From NCBI GenBank assembly GCA_041633555.1, contig JBFKFZ010000002.1, forward strand, positions 1-64,000: a DNA stretch of 64,000 nucleotides, given 5' to 3'. Numbering within the stretch: position 1 is the stretch's first letter; each line of letters begins with the position of its first letter. Under the pieces are notes generated by a model that was given only the letters and a program-made list of their open reading frames with translations, did no database searches and had not been told where the DNA came from. The DNA comes from JAHEAO01 sp041633555. GTDB taxonomy: Bacteria > Pseudomonadota > Alphaproteobacteria > Rhodobacterales > Rhodobacteraceae. Made by a program: the position numbers and the translations under genes. Of this stretch, positions 28,158 to 36,282 are shown one piece after another.

Positions 28158-30206
28158 TCATCCGCGCCGCCGCCGCCGCCGACCGCCATCGTCGCCGCCT
28201 CCGGCGGTATTGAACGAGACATCGGGCAGTTGCACCACCGCGTTCAGTTCCGGGAAGGGTGCTGTGGCATGGGGGATCGCGTTGGCGGCGACGAAATGTT
28301 CCTGAAAGCGCGGCTCGATCGCGGTTTCGACCTTGGTGATGCGGTGCACAGTCGCCTCGATCTCGCGGCGGCTGGCGACATTGCAGAGCGCAATCCGTGC
28401 GCCGGTGCCCGCGGCGTTGCCAGCCGAGAATACCCGGTCGAGCGGCGCGTCGGGGATCATCCCGAGGATCATCGCGTGTTTCGGAGAGATATGCGCCCCG
28501 AAGGCCCCGGCCAGCACGACGCGGTCAACCTTGTCGACACCCATCTCATCCATGAGTAGCCGCGCCCCGGCATAGAGCGCAGACTTCGCCAGCTGGATGG
28601 CGCGGATGTCGCCTTGCGTGACGCTGATGCGCGGCCCGCCATTTGCGCTGCCATCATGCAGAAGATAGGCGTGGGTGCGCCCGGTCGGTTCACAGCGCAC
28701 GCTGCCGGTTTGCTCGGCCGACCCGATCAGGCCAGACGGATCGACCAGACCCGCCATCCGCATCTCGGCCACCGCCTCGATAATGCCGGACCCGCAAATG
28801 CCGGTAATACCCGTTGTCGCATTCGCCTCGGCGAAAGCCGGATCGTCGGACCAAATGTCCGAACCGATGACACGGAAGCGCGGCTCCTTGGTCTCGGGGT
28901 CGATCTGGACCCGCTCGATAGCCCCGGGCGCTGCGCGCTGGCCAGAGCTGATCTGCGCGCCTTCGAAGGCCGGACCCGTGGGCGACGAGCAGGCTAGGAC
29001 GCGGGTCTTGTTGCCCAGAAGGATTTCGGCATTGGTTCCGACATCGACGACGAGCACGAGGTCTTCTGACTTGTAGGGCTCTTCAGAAAGCGCCACGGCG
29101 GCGCAGTCCGCCCCGACATGGCCCGCGATACAGGGCAGGACGTAGACGCGGCCCGAGGCATTCATCGCGGTCAGATCGAGATCCGCGGCTGTCAGCGACA
29201 ACGAGTTGGCGGTGGCCAGCGCGAACGGGGCCTGACCCAGTTCGACCGGGTCGATCCCCAGCAGCAAATGGTGCATCACCGGGTTGCAGACGAAGACGGT
29301 TTCCATGATCTGTGCCGGATCGATCGCTGCCTCGGCGGCGAGCGATTGCGCCAGCGCGTTGATCGCGCCGCGCACGACCTCGGTCATTTCCACGTCGCCG
29401 CCAGGATTCATCATCGCATAGCTGACCCGGCTCATCAGGTCTTCGCCGAACCGTATCTGCGGATTCATCACGCCCGCGGAATGCAGGACCGAACCATTCC
29501 TGAGGTCGGTCAGATGCGCCGCAATGGTCGTCGAGCCGAGGTCGATGGCAAGTCCGTAGAGCCTGCCCTCGAAATATCCTGGCCAGATGTCAAGCACCGT
29601 ATCGTGCGTATCGTCATGGCCCTTGTAAAGCGCGACGGTCACCTTCCACTCGCCCTTTCGCAGCACTGGCTGAAGCTTGCGCAGTACCGCCATGCCGGTC
29701 CGGACCTCGCCGATCTGCCATTGCTCGGCGAGCGCGCGCTGCAACCGCTCCAGATCGCCGGTCGGCTCATGCATGTCGGGCTCTTCGACCTCGACATAGT
29801 AAAGCCGGGTCGCGGGATCCATGACAATATCGCGCATCGTCGCTTCCTTGCGAACGACCTGCTTGTGAACCTGGCTTTCGGGGGGCACGTCGATCACCAC
29901 GTCGCGCTGCACCTTGGCCTGACAGCCAAGCCGCCGGCCTTCCTTCAGCCCGCGAATGCGGTCATAGCGCGCCTCTACCTCGTTGAACTCGGTCAGCGCC
30001 CCTTCAGCCACCGTTACGCCGTGCTTTGGGAACTCCCCATAGCTTGGCGTGATCTGGCATTTCGAGCAGATGCCACGCCCGCCGCAAACCGAATCCAGGT
30101 CGACCCCCAACTGCCGTGCGGCGGTCAGGACCGGTGTGCCGACCGGAAAGCGTCCGCGTTTTCCGGAAGGGGTGAAGATGACAAGCGGATCGGTGGACAT
30201 GGGCAC
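28158..30206 (-). CDS. Ferredoxin-ASKHA corrinoid-activating protein (RACo-like, DUF4445)
   Basis: 682 residues. An N-terminal [2Fe-2S] domain has Cys 41, 47, 50 and 95 (VCGGRGICSKC, RRLGCQ). A middle region leads to an ASKHA actin-like ATPase domain from about 215 (YGLAIDLGSTTIAAHL, VVDVGTNAEILLG, GICGSGIIEAVAEM, LAGAFGAHISP). RACo/RamA-type proteins reduce inactive Co(II) corrinoid to Co(I) using ATP. The last residues are a Gly/Asp stretch ending in six arginines. Genes for methyl-THF:corrinoid transfer lie 5 kb away on the same strand. Confidence 0.88.
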   Translation of the reverse strand: MPMSTDPLVIFTPSGKRGRFPVGTPVLTAARQLGVDLDSVCGGRGICSKCQITPSYGEFPKHGVTVAEGALTEFNEVEARYDRIRGLKEGRRLGCQAKVQRDVVIDVPPESQVHKQVVRKEATMRDIVMDPATRLYYVEVEEPDMHEPTGDLERLQRALAEQWQIGEVRTGMAVLRKLQPVLRKGEWKVTVALYKGHDDTHDTVLDIWPGYFEGRLYGLAIDLGSTTIAAHLTDLRNGSVLHSAGVMNPQIRFGEDLMSRVSYAMMNPGGDVEMTEVVRGAINALAQSLAAEAAIDPAQIMETVFVCNPVMHHLLLGIDPVELGQAPFALATANSLSLTAADLDLTAMNASGRVYVLPCIAGHVGADCAAVALSEEPYKSEDLVLVVDVGTNAEILLGNKTRVLACSSPTGPAFEGAQISSGQRAAPGAIERVQIDPETKEPRFRVIGSDIWSDDPAFAEANATTGITGICGSGIIEAVAEMRMAGLVDPSGLIGSAEQTGSVRCEPTGRTHAYLLHDGSANGGPRISVTQGDIRAIQLAKSALYAGARLLMDEMGVDKVDRVVLAGAFGAHISPKHAMILGMIPDAPLDRVFSAGNAAGTGARIALCNVASRREIEATVHRITKVETAIEPRFQEHFVAANAIPHATAPFPELNAVVQLPDVSFNTAGGGDDGGRRRRRRG

Positions 30207-30299
30207 CTCGGGGACAAGTTCGGTCTGCCGCGACCATAGCGGTTCTCGCGGTCGGTGGAAGCCGGGTCACGGCATCTTCTGGCCTGTCAGCGGCAAATG

Positions 30300-30974
30300 T
30301 CAGGGCAGAATGCCGATCCCGAAGAACCAGACTCCGAATGGCACTGGCAGCACCGCGAGTAAGAAGGTAAGGACCGTCATGGTGGGGGAGAATAGCCGGC
30401 TGAGCCCCGCGATCAGGCAGATACCGCCGCCGCCGCCGATGACCATGGTTCCGGGCAGGTTAATCAGTAACGCCAGCATCAGGTAGCGCCAGCGCACCAG
30501 CGGCGGCCCGATCCGGCCAGGAAGCTGATCCGAAAGCAGGCCCAGCCTCTCTTTCGGCGGCAACGCACCGATCCGCCCCATCAGCGCCGCAGCCCGCCGC
30601 AGCCGCAAATCCAGCAACGTGCGCTGGATCCATTCCGGGGGCAAGAATTGCCCGGTGAAATAGGCGATAAGTAGTCCGGCGACCGAGGCGAGATAGACCA
30701 GCGGCGCGATCTCAGCGCCATGTATCATAAGCAGCGACACACCGATCTCGACCCCCGGCACAAAAGGTATCGCGATCAAGATCGCATAGGCCAGAAGGAT
30801 CAGCAGCAGCGCCGTGGACAGCATCGCCGTCTGCATCCCATGTGGCAAGGACATCAAACGATACAGCACCCAGTCCATCAGCAGATGCGCAGCATAGGCC
30901 AGCGCCAGGATCACGGCGATCCGGGCCAGCAGGCGGGTCAGCGACCGCGCCAGAGGTGGAGGCGTCTTGTTCAT
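30300..30974 (-). CDS. Integral membrane protein of unknown function
   Basis: 224 residues with about five to six hydrophobic helices (18-40, 50-85, 88-108, 165-195, 200-220). An IPFVPGVEIG segment in the second helix pair and an LPGTMVIGGGGG segment near 180 recall re-entrant regions of DedA/TVP38-type proteins, but the overall match is not convincing. It lies between the RACo-like gene and a cytochrome c gene, all on the minus strand. Confidence 0.7.
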   Translation of the reverse strand: MNKTPPPLARSLTRLLARIAVILALAYAAHLLMDWVLYRLMSLPHGMQTAMLSTALLLILLAYAILIAIPFVPGVEIGVSLLMIHGAEIAPLVYLASVAGLLIAYFTGQFLPPEWIQRTLLDLRLRRAAALMGRIGALPPKERLGLLSDQLPGRIGPPLVRWRYLMLALLINLPGTMVIGGGGGICLIAGLSRLFSPTMTVLTFLLAVLPVPFGVWFFGIGILP

Positions 30975-31055
30975 GAAAGTGGCGCACTTGCAGTTCGCTG
31001 ACCATGCTGCGGCCAGCAGGGCCCCAAGGCAAGCCTTATTGGTTTGGCGCCAAGG

Positions 31056-31733
31056 TCAGGAGTTGTGCGACCCCCATCCGCAGCGGTCGAATTCCGCGTA
31101 GGCCAGCAATTCCTCCGCCTTGCCAACCGCCACGATCCGGGAACAGCCCTCGAACCCCTCGGCATTCTCGAAGACGCTGACCACGCCGTCCGGGGCTGCA
31201 GTTTCGGCCGAGCAAAGCTGCTCGCCGGGCGCAAGTTCCGCCAACCGCCGGTCACCCTCGCGGGTCTCGGTCGCAAAGAGATGCGCGGTACCTGTGGCGT
31301 TGACGATGCAGAAAACCGCCTGGGGCACGTGCGCCGCTGTCCCGAAACTGGCGAGATAGGCAATCACGTCGCGCCGGTCCTGTTGATCCTTGAGCCGGAA
31401 GGACATCTTCGCCTTGGCCTTAGGGTCGTCAAGATAGTCGCGAAGAAAGGCCGTCGGATCGGCCACATAGTCGAAGATCAGTTCCTCGGTCCAGATCAGC
31501 CCGGCGGCGTTTGCCTCTAGCATCGAGTCGGAATACTCGAACTGTTCCAACGATCCCGCAGCCCTGCCGACGACATCGGTCAGGATCGGACCCGTGCGGT
31601 TCTTGGCATCTTCACCGACCTGATGGCAGGCGGCGCATTTGCGGAACACTGTCTTGCCCTCTTCCACGTCTTGCGCATTGGCGGCGGCGCCTGTCGTGGT
31701 CAGGGCAATGACTGTCAGAATGGCGGATCTCAT
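31056..31733 (-). CDS. Class I cytochrome c with a Cys-containing C-terminal extension
   Basis: 225 residues. A signal peptide (MRSAILTVIALTTTGAAANAQ) precedes a c550-type domain with heme site CAACH near 34-38, GPILTDVVGRAAG, and Met ligand in KAKMSFRL, ending near 130 (DVIAYLASFG). About 95 more residues follow with four Cys and no second heme motif (AVFCIVNA, EQLCSAE, GFEGCSRIVAVG, FDRCGWGSHNS). The start at 31733 is the signal-peptide Met. It is divergent from a P460-like cytochrome gene, a probable redox partner. Confidence 0.82.
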   Translation of the reverse strand: MRSAILTVIALTTTGAAANAQDVEEGKTVFRKCAACHQVGEDAKNRTGPILTDVVGRAAGSLEQFEYSDSMLEANAAGLIWTEELIFDYVADPTAFLRDYLDDPKAKAKMSFRLKDQQDRRDVIAYLASFGTAAHVPQAVFCIVNATGTAHLFATETREGDRRLAELAPGEQLCSAETAAPDGVVSVFENAEGFEGCSRIVAVGKAEELLAYAEFDRCGWGSHNS

Positions 31734-31896
31734 GGGCTGGCTCCTGCTTTCTCCCGACTTTCCGGGCGTCGCGGCGCGCTGTCCAATCAAGCCGCAACAC
31801 GATCTGCTCACCCTAATGTCAGCGGGAAGTGAAGCGGAGTGAAAGCAATCAGGTGTAGCCTTTCGCGCAGAATAGCAACGCAGGAGGGAACATTCG

Positions 31897-32436
31897 ATGA
31901 AGAACAGAATGACAACCGGCCTGGCAGTCTTGCTGCTTTCAGGCACGGTCGCCTCTGCCCAGGACGCCGAGTTCGGCACCGAGGCGGATGCGAGTTACGC
32001 CCAGCTTCTCTGGGACGTGATGGTATCTTCCAATCTGGTCGGAGACGGGGCCATCATGGCAACCCCGTATGACGGGCAGGAGCCGCATGGGATGATGCTC
32101 GAGACGTTTTACACCAGGGCGACGGTTGACGGGCATACCGGCGACCTGATCGTCAAGCGCAATTACGGGCCCGAAGGGCTCTCGGCAGACGAGATCCTGA
32201 TGGATCCGGCCAAGCATCTGGGGTCTCACACGGTCATGTTCCGCCGCGAGGACGGCTATGACGCAGACAATGCCAACTGGTTCTGGGTCAAGTACCTGCC
32301 CGATGGCACGCTCGACAAGAACCCTGCTGGAATGCAGCTTGCGGGCCGGGTCGCCAAGGGTGCGGACCAGGGCTGCATCGCCTGCCATTCAGGGGCAGGT
32401 GAGGATTACGTCTTTACGAGTGATCACCTGAACTGA
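31897..32436 (+). CDS. Cytochrome P460-like monoheme protein
   Basis: 179 residues with a signal peptide (cleavage after VASAQ) and a single C-terminal heme site GCIACH followed by SGAGEDYVFTSD, the characteristic ending of the cytochrome P460/c'-beta family. The body is beta-rich with NWFWVKYLPDG. P460 proteins oxidise hydroxylamine/NO or bind NO in the periplasm. A heme-crosslinking Lys may be in GDLIVKRNY, which I cannot confirm. AGGAGGG precedes the ATG. Confidence 0.78.
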   Translation: MKNRMTTGLAVLLLSGTVASAQDAEFGTEADASYAQLLWDVMVSSNLVGDGAIMATPYDGQEPHGMMLETFYTRATVDGHTGDLIVKRNYGPEGLSADEILMDPAKHLGSHTVMFRREDGYDADNANWFWVKYLPDGTLDKNPAGMQLAGRVAKGADQGCIACHSGAGEDYVFTSDHLN

Positions 32437-32523
32437 TCGGTTCTCGATCCGGGGCGAATGCCGGGGCGACCACCATCCGCCCCGGATCGGATCTGCGGTG
32501 ACACAGTTTCAGGTCAGGAGAGC

Positions 32524-33567
32524 TCAGGCGGCAATCCAGGCTTGGAACAGCAGGCCGCTGAGGAACGCACCGGACAGCGAAAGCGCGATATAGAGCGCGA
32601 AAACCTTCAGCCGGACGAGCGCCCAGACTGCGATCGCGGCGGGCAGCGAGGTCACGCCGCCTGCGATTAGGAACGCCAGACCCGCGCCCGGCGCCATGCC
32701 CTGCTCGATCAGGCCACCGACGAGCGGCAGTGCCGCATAGCCGTTCAGGTAGGCCGGTACGCCGACAACCGTCGCCAGTGCGATCGGGCCGCTGCCAGTG
32801 CCGCCAAGTACTGCGGTGATAGTCTCTGCTGGAACCAGTACCAGCATCAGGCTTTCCAGCAGGAAGGCGAGAACCAGCCATTGCGCCAGAAAGAGCGTCA
32901 TATTGCGTGCCTCGGTCGCGAATTTCTGGCGACGGTCAGGCTCTGTCCAGAAATGCCAGTGCAGGGGTTTCGGGGCCCTGATCTTCGCACCTCGGCAGCC
33001 GCCATTGCCGATGCCCTCGCGCAGGGGATCGGCAAGTGCCGAGCCATTCGACAGGATCAGGACGACTAGCCCCCCCGCAAAGCCCAGTCCGACCGCGGCC
33101 AGCGTCTTGGCCAGCGCGAATTCGACCCCCAAAACGCCCGAAGTAAGAACGAACATCGACGGGTCCATGATTGGTGAGGCCAGCCAGAACGCCATGACTG
33201 CCGCGAGCGGGACGCCCATGCTGAGAAGGGCCGCGATCAGGGGAATGACCCCGCAGGAACAAAATGGCGAAAGTCCGCCGGCAAGAGCCGCGAGGGCAAT
33301 CATCAGCAGCGACGAGCCGGTAAAGGCGCGGGCGATCAGGTTGTCCGCCCCGGTTGCACCAGCCCATGCAGCAATGGCGATCGAGAGGATCAGGAACGGC
33401 GCCGTATGCCACAGCGCCGTTGCGATGAATTGGGCGCTGTCGAGCGCCTCGCTCGGTGAAATCAACGCGACCAGCACCAAGATGGCGGCCGAAGCCAGCC
33501 ACACGCGATGATGTTTGCAAAAGGACGCGAGGACGCTGGGGCGCGAAGGGACGGGGATGTCAGTCAT
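32524..33567 (-). CDS. Permease, UPF0718/ArsP_1 family
   Basis: 347 residues with about eight membrane helices. SPFCSCGVIPLIAALLSMGVPL near residue 100 carries the paired Cys motif of this family, and VPAYLNGYAALPLV lies in the second half. Relatives export organoarsenicals or other thiol-reactive ions. It follows an ArsR gene by 46 bases on the same strand, and both have the same operator sequence, so it is likely induced by the ligand of that regulator. Confidence 0.85.
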   Translation of the reverse strand: MTDIPVPSRPSVLASFCKHHRVWLASAAILVLVALISPSEALDSAQFIATALWHTAPFLILSIAIAAWAGATGADNLIARAFTGSSLLMIALAALAGGLSPFCSCGVIPLIAALLSMGVPLAAVMAFWLASPIMDPSMFVLTSGVLGVEFALAKTLAAVGLGFAGGLVVLILSNGSALADPLREGIGNGGCRGAKIRAPKPLHWHFWTEPDRRQKFATEARNMTLFLAQWLVLAFLLESLMLVLVPAETITAVLGGTGSGPIALATVVGVPAYLNGYAALPLVGGLIEQGMAPGAGLAFLIAGGVTSLPAAIAVWALVRLKVFALYIALSLSGAFLSGLLFQAWIAA

Positions 33568-33575
33568 ATCAGATC

Positions 33576-33588
33576 ACCGGTTATTTAG
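33576..33588. promoter_or_regulatory. ArsR operator copy at the permease gene
   Basis: ACCGGTTATTTAG lies 9-21 bases upstream of the permease start and is the exact reverse complement of the 13-mer in front of arsR (33937-33949). Confidence 0.6.
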
Positions 33589-33613
33589 TGTCTTTTGGGC
33601 GCGTAAATCAGGC

Positions 33614-33931
33614 TCATGCAGCGCTGTCGGGCTGTTTGATCTCCACGCCCGAACAGCATTCCGATGTTAGAAAATCCAATATTCTGTGCATCTTTTTGTA
33701 GTCCACGCTGTTCATTACCTCGCGGCCCCGTTTTTCCTGAATGACCAGCCCGGCCTCGACCAGCGTCCGCAGATGATGCGCCAGCGTCGAGGGGGCCAGT
33801 TCCATATGCTCACCAATTTCTCCGACAGTCAGCCCATTTTCGCCAGCCTTCACCAGCAGGCGAAAGACTCCAAGGCGGGCATCATGTCCAAGCGCAGCAA
33901 GCGCGCGGGCAGTGGGTGTTGCAGTACTCAT
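33614..33931 (-). CDS. ArsR-family metalloregulator
   Basis: 105 residues. Winged-helix with LTVGEIGEHMELAPSTLAHHLRTL (recognition helix about 38-58) and a C-terminal TSECCSGVEI, whose vicinal cysteines could bind As(III) or another soft ligand. The start at 33931 begins the ArsR domain; a longer frame is dismissed. It probably represses itself and the adjacent permease through matched sites. Confidence 0.88.
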   Translation of the reverse strand: MSTATPTARALAALGHDARLGVFRLLVKAGENGLTVGEIGEHMELAPSTLAHHLRTLVEAGLVIQEKRGREVMNSVDYKKMHRILDFLTSECCSGVEIKQPDSAA

Positions 33932-33936
33932 ATTAT

Positions 33937-33949
33937 CTAAATAACCGGT
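33937..33949. promoter_or_regulatory. ArsR operator copy at its own gene
   Basis: CTAAATAACCGGT, in a near-palindromic ATAACCGGTT context, lies just upstream of the arsR start codon. The same 13-mer occurs inverted before the permease. Confidence 0.6.
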
Positions 33950-33950
33950 T

Positions 33951-34109
33951 TTATGGTGTTGTCGAGAGTTTGATATAGCATCTGTCGACTTGGGAAGAAG
34001 CGACGATGGAACTGCCGTTGACCAAACAGACCTCGCAGGCACTAGCGCGGCAGTAATATTGCGAGCGCTACTCTTGCCCCGCGACCATTGCGACCGAGAA
34101 TATCGCGCC
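33951..34109. other. Short AT-richer spacer, nothing recognised
   Basis: Between arsR and the pseudogene; no gene or clear site seen. Confidence 0.3.
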
Positions 34110-35210
34110 CTATTGTGCTCCAATCACATGGGCGGGCACCCCGAGTAACGCTACCAACAGTACTGCAACCAGCCTGCTGTTGCCGATCCCATTTGCATCG
34201 ATGTGGTGCCCAAAACCATGACTGGTCAAGGCGAATAGGATGAAGGTCGAGGCCTGCTCGGAAAGCCATCGACCCCAATCGACCCCCAATAGAAACCGCG
34301 GGACGATCGGGACCACCGCAGCTGCGAGGATTGCAAATCGAGACTTCCAAGTCAGGCGCAGATATACCATGCAAACATGCAGAAGAACGACCGGCAGCAG
34401 GACAAGGAACCCCAACACCGGTCAGGGCTTCAGCCGGATCTCAAATACTCGCGAGAGATCTTCATTGGCGGGAACCGACCACTGAAGCGCGCCGGTAAAA
34501 AAGTTCTCCCTGAATCCCCGGTCCAGCAGCGGGTCGCAGATCGCGGAGAGGTCCGAAATCGAAGGATTCAAGAGCACATTCACAAACCAGAACGATGCCC
34601 AGGCAATCAACGAAATGGCCATCAGCCAGGCCGATGTTGTTTCAAAGTGCCCGGCGGACCAGATCATCCACACTGATTCCCAAAAGGAGATGACCAGCAG
34701 TACATTGATTTCTTAGTCAATCATGCGAAAGCAATGCCTGCAGAACGCGGCCGCGGTCAATGATCGCGCATGTTCTTGGGAATGGGCTGCACAAGCCATC
34801 GGCACGAGTGCCTGCAGCCCAAGCAGATCCATGCGAGAAGCCCCGCCAAAGTCACCGCCCCAGAAGAACAACATGAAACCCGGCGCGCCGTTCAAGAAAA
34901 GAAACAATCGACCATCCCTTAGCTTGCGCCAAAGAACCAGAAGCCAGACGACAATTCCGGCGAAGAGCAGCAGTTAAATCGTAATGAGCTTGCCAAGCAG
35001 GTCGAACGAAAAAGGGATTACTAGCCCACAAGTAGGTCTCGCCCATGTGGCCGCGCCTCAGATGGCCGCCAACCAAGATGATCAGCTGGTCAGCCAACCA
35101 AGATGATCAGCTGGTCAGCCTGCCGGTATCGTTGGCCCCCGCAAAGATAGTCCAGCCGCGCGATGTTCAGTACGGGCAGCCTCGCGGTTAGCACTTTTGC
35201 GGGGCTGCAT
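34110..35210 (-). pseudogene. Degraded polytopic membrane protein gene
   Basis: Reading the minus strand from about 35195, one hydrophobic protein can be followed to 34110 with five lesions: a 25-bp tandem duplication (35071-35120) that shifts the frame; one extra T in a run near 35010; and in-frame stops at 34974-34976 (TAA), 34713-34715 (TAA) and 34422-34424 (TGA). Removing the first two joins RYRQADQLIILVGGHL, GETYLWASNPFSFDLLGKL and LLLFAGIVVWLLVLWRKL. Later pieces include VWMIWSAGHFETT and a terminal segment with RFLLGVDWGRW. The original product was perhaps 350 residues; its family is not recognised, though DWGRW-type segments occur in polysaccharide-related membrane proteins. The 5' limit is uncertain. 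Confidence 0.8.
35071..35120. repeat. 25-bp tandem duplication inside the pseudogene
   Basis: The 25 bases 35071-35095 are repeated exactly at 35096-35120. As 25 is not a multiple of three it breaks the reading frame; deleting one copy restores it. Confidence 0.95.
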
Positions 35211-35301
35211 ACCTGAACGCTGCCGTCATTTCTTGGTCTTCGGGGGTATTCTGCCGCCCATGCGGGGCCAAGCTAACTGGGCCCCACTTGAGGTCGGTGG
35301 C

Positions 35302-36267
35302 TCAGGCTCTCTTGCGCCCGCCGCGACGACCGCCGCGCCCGGTATTTGCAGCGGCAGAGGCCTGGCTTGCCTCGGCAAAGTCCTGTCCTTCCTTGACCGC
35401 TTCCAGCACCTTCGCGAACTTGATCCATTCGCCGCCATTGGCATCGTTGTTCATCAGGAAGTTGGCGGCGCGGATCGCTTCCATCTCGACCGGTCGGACC
35501 GGGTTCATGATGGCGCTGGTCATGCCGGCAGAGATCGCCATTGGCAGGAAGGCGGCGTTGATGCCGTGCCGGTTGGGCAGGCCGAAGCTGATGTTCGACG
35601 CGCCGCAAGTGGTGTTGACGCCCAGTTCCTCGCGCAGGCGGCGCACGAGGGTGAAGACCTGCTGACCGGCGGTCCCGAGCGCGCCGATGGGCATCACAAG
35701 CGGATCGACCACGATGTCATGCGCGGGAATGCCGAAGTCGGCGGCGCGCTCGACGATCTTCTTGGCCACGGCGAAACGGACGTCGGGGTCCATCGAGATG
35801 CCTGTATCGTCGTTCGAGATCGCCACGACCGGCACGTTGTATTTCTTGACCAGCGGCAGAACCAGTTCGAGCCGCTCTTCCTCGCCGGTGACCGAGTTCA
35901 GGAGCGGGCGGCCTTCGGCCACGGCCAGTCCTGCCTCGAGTGCGCCGGGCACCGACGAATCGATGCAGAGCGGCACGTCCACGAGGCCCTGAACCAGTTC
36001 CAGCATCTTGGTCATTAGGGGCGGTTCGGTCTCGTTCGGATTGGGGTTGGAGTTGTAGACCACGCCGGCATTGACATCGAGGACCATCGCGCCGCAGGCA
36101 ACCTGTTGCAGCGCGTCCTTCTCGACGGTCGAGAAATCCCCGGCCTCAAGCTGGGCGGCCAAAGCCTTGCGCCCGGTGGGGTTGATCCGCTCTCCGATCA
36201 CGCAGAAAGGTTCATCGAAGCCGATGACGACGGTTTTGGATTTGGATTCGAGAACGGTGCGGGTCAT
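35302..36267 (-). CDS. Methyltetrahydrofolate:corrinoid methyltransferase (pterin-binding)
   Basis: 321 residues of the DHPS/pterin-binding TIM barrel: FCVIGERINPTGRKALAAQL (about 21-40), MVLDVNAGVV, PLCIDSSVPGALEAGL and SNISFGLPNRHGINAAFL. It moves methyl groups between a corrinoid protein and tetrahydrofolate. The C-terminus is a Gly/Arg-rich tail (NTGRGGRRGGRKRA). It is followed upstream (in transcription order) by MTHFR and a PF13769 gene. No corrinoid protein is in the window. Confidence 0.9.
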   Translation of the reverse strand: MTRTVLESKSKTVVIGFDEPFCVIGERINPTGRKALAAQLEAGDFSTVEKDALQQVACGAMVLDVNAGVVYNSNPNPNETEPPLMTKMLELVQGLVDVPLCIDSSVPGALEAGLAVAEGRPLLNSVTGEEERLELVLPLVKKYNVPVVAISNDDTGISMDPDVRFAVAKKIVERAADFGIPAHDIVVDPLVMPIGALGTAGQQVFTLVRRLREELGVNTTCGASNISFGLPNRHGINAAFLPMAISAGMTSAIMNPVRPVEMEAIRAANFLMNNDANGGEWIKFAKVLEAVKEGQDFAEASQASAAANTGRGGRRGGRKRA

Positions 36268-36282
36268 TGGCTGTCCTAGGAT

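Noticed and set aside
29118..30239. 373-codon plus-strand open frame opposite the RACo-like gene
   Set aside because: Antisense shadow with no domain or ribosome site.
33614..33931. SqrR/BigR-type sulfide regulator
   Set aside because: It has vicinal C-terminal cysteines and an operator (ATAACCGGTT type) unlike ATTC-N8-GAAT, and it sits with an ArsP-like permease.
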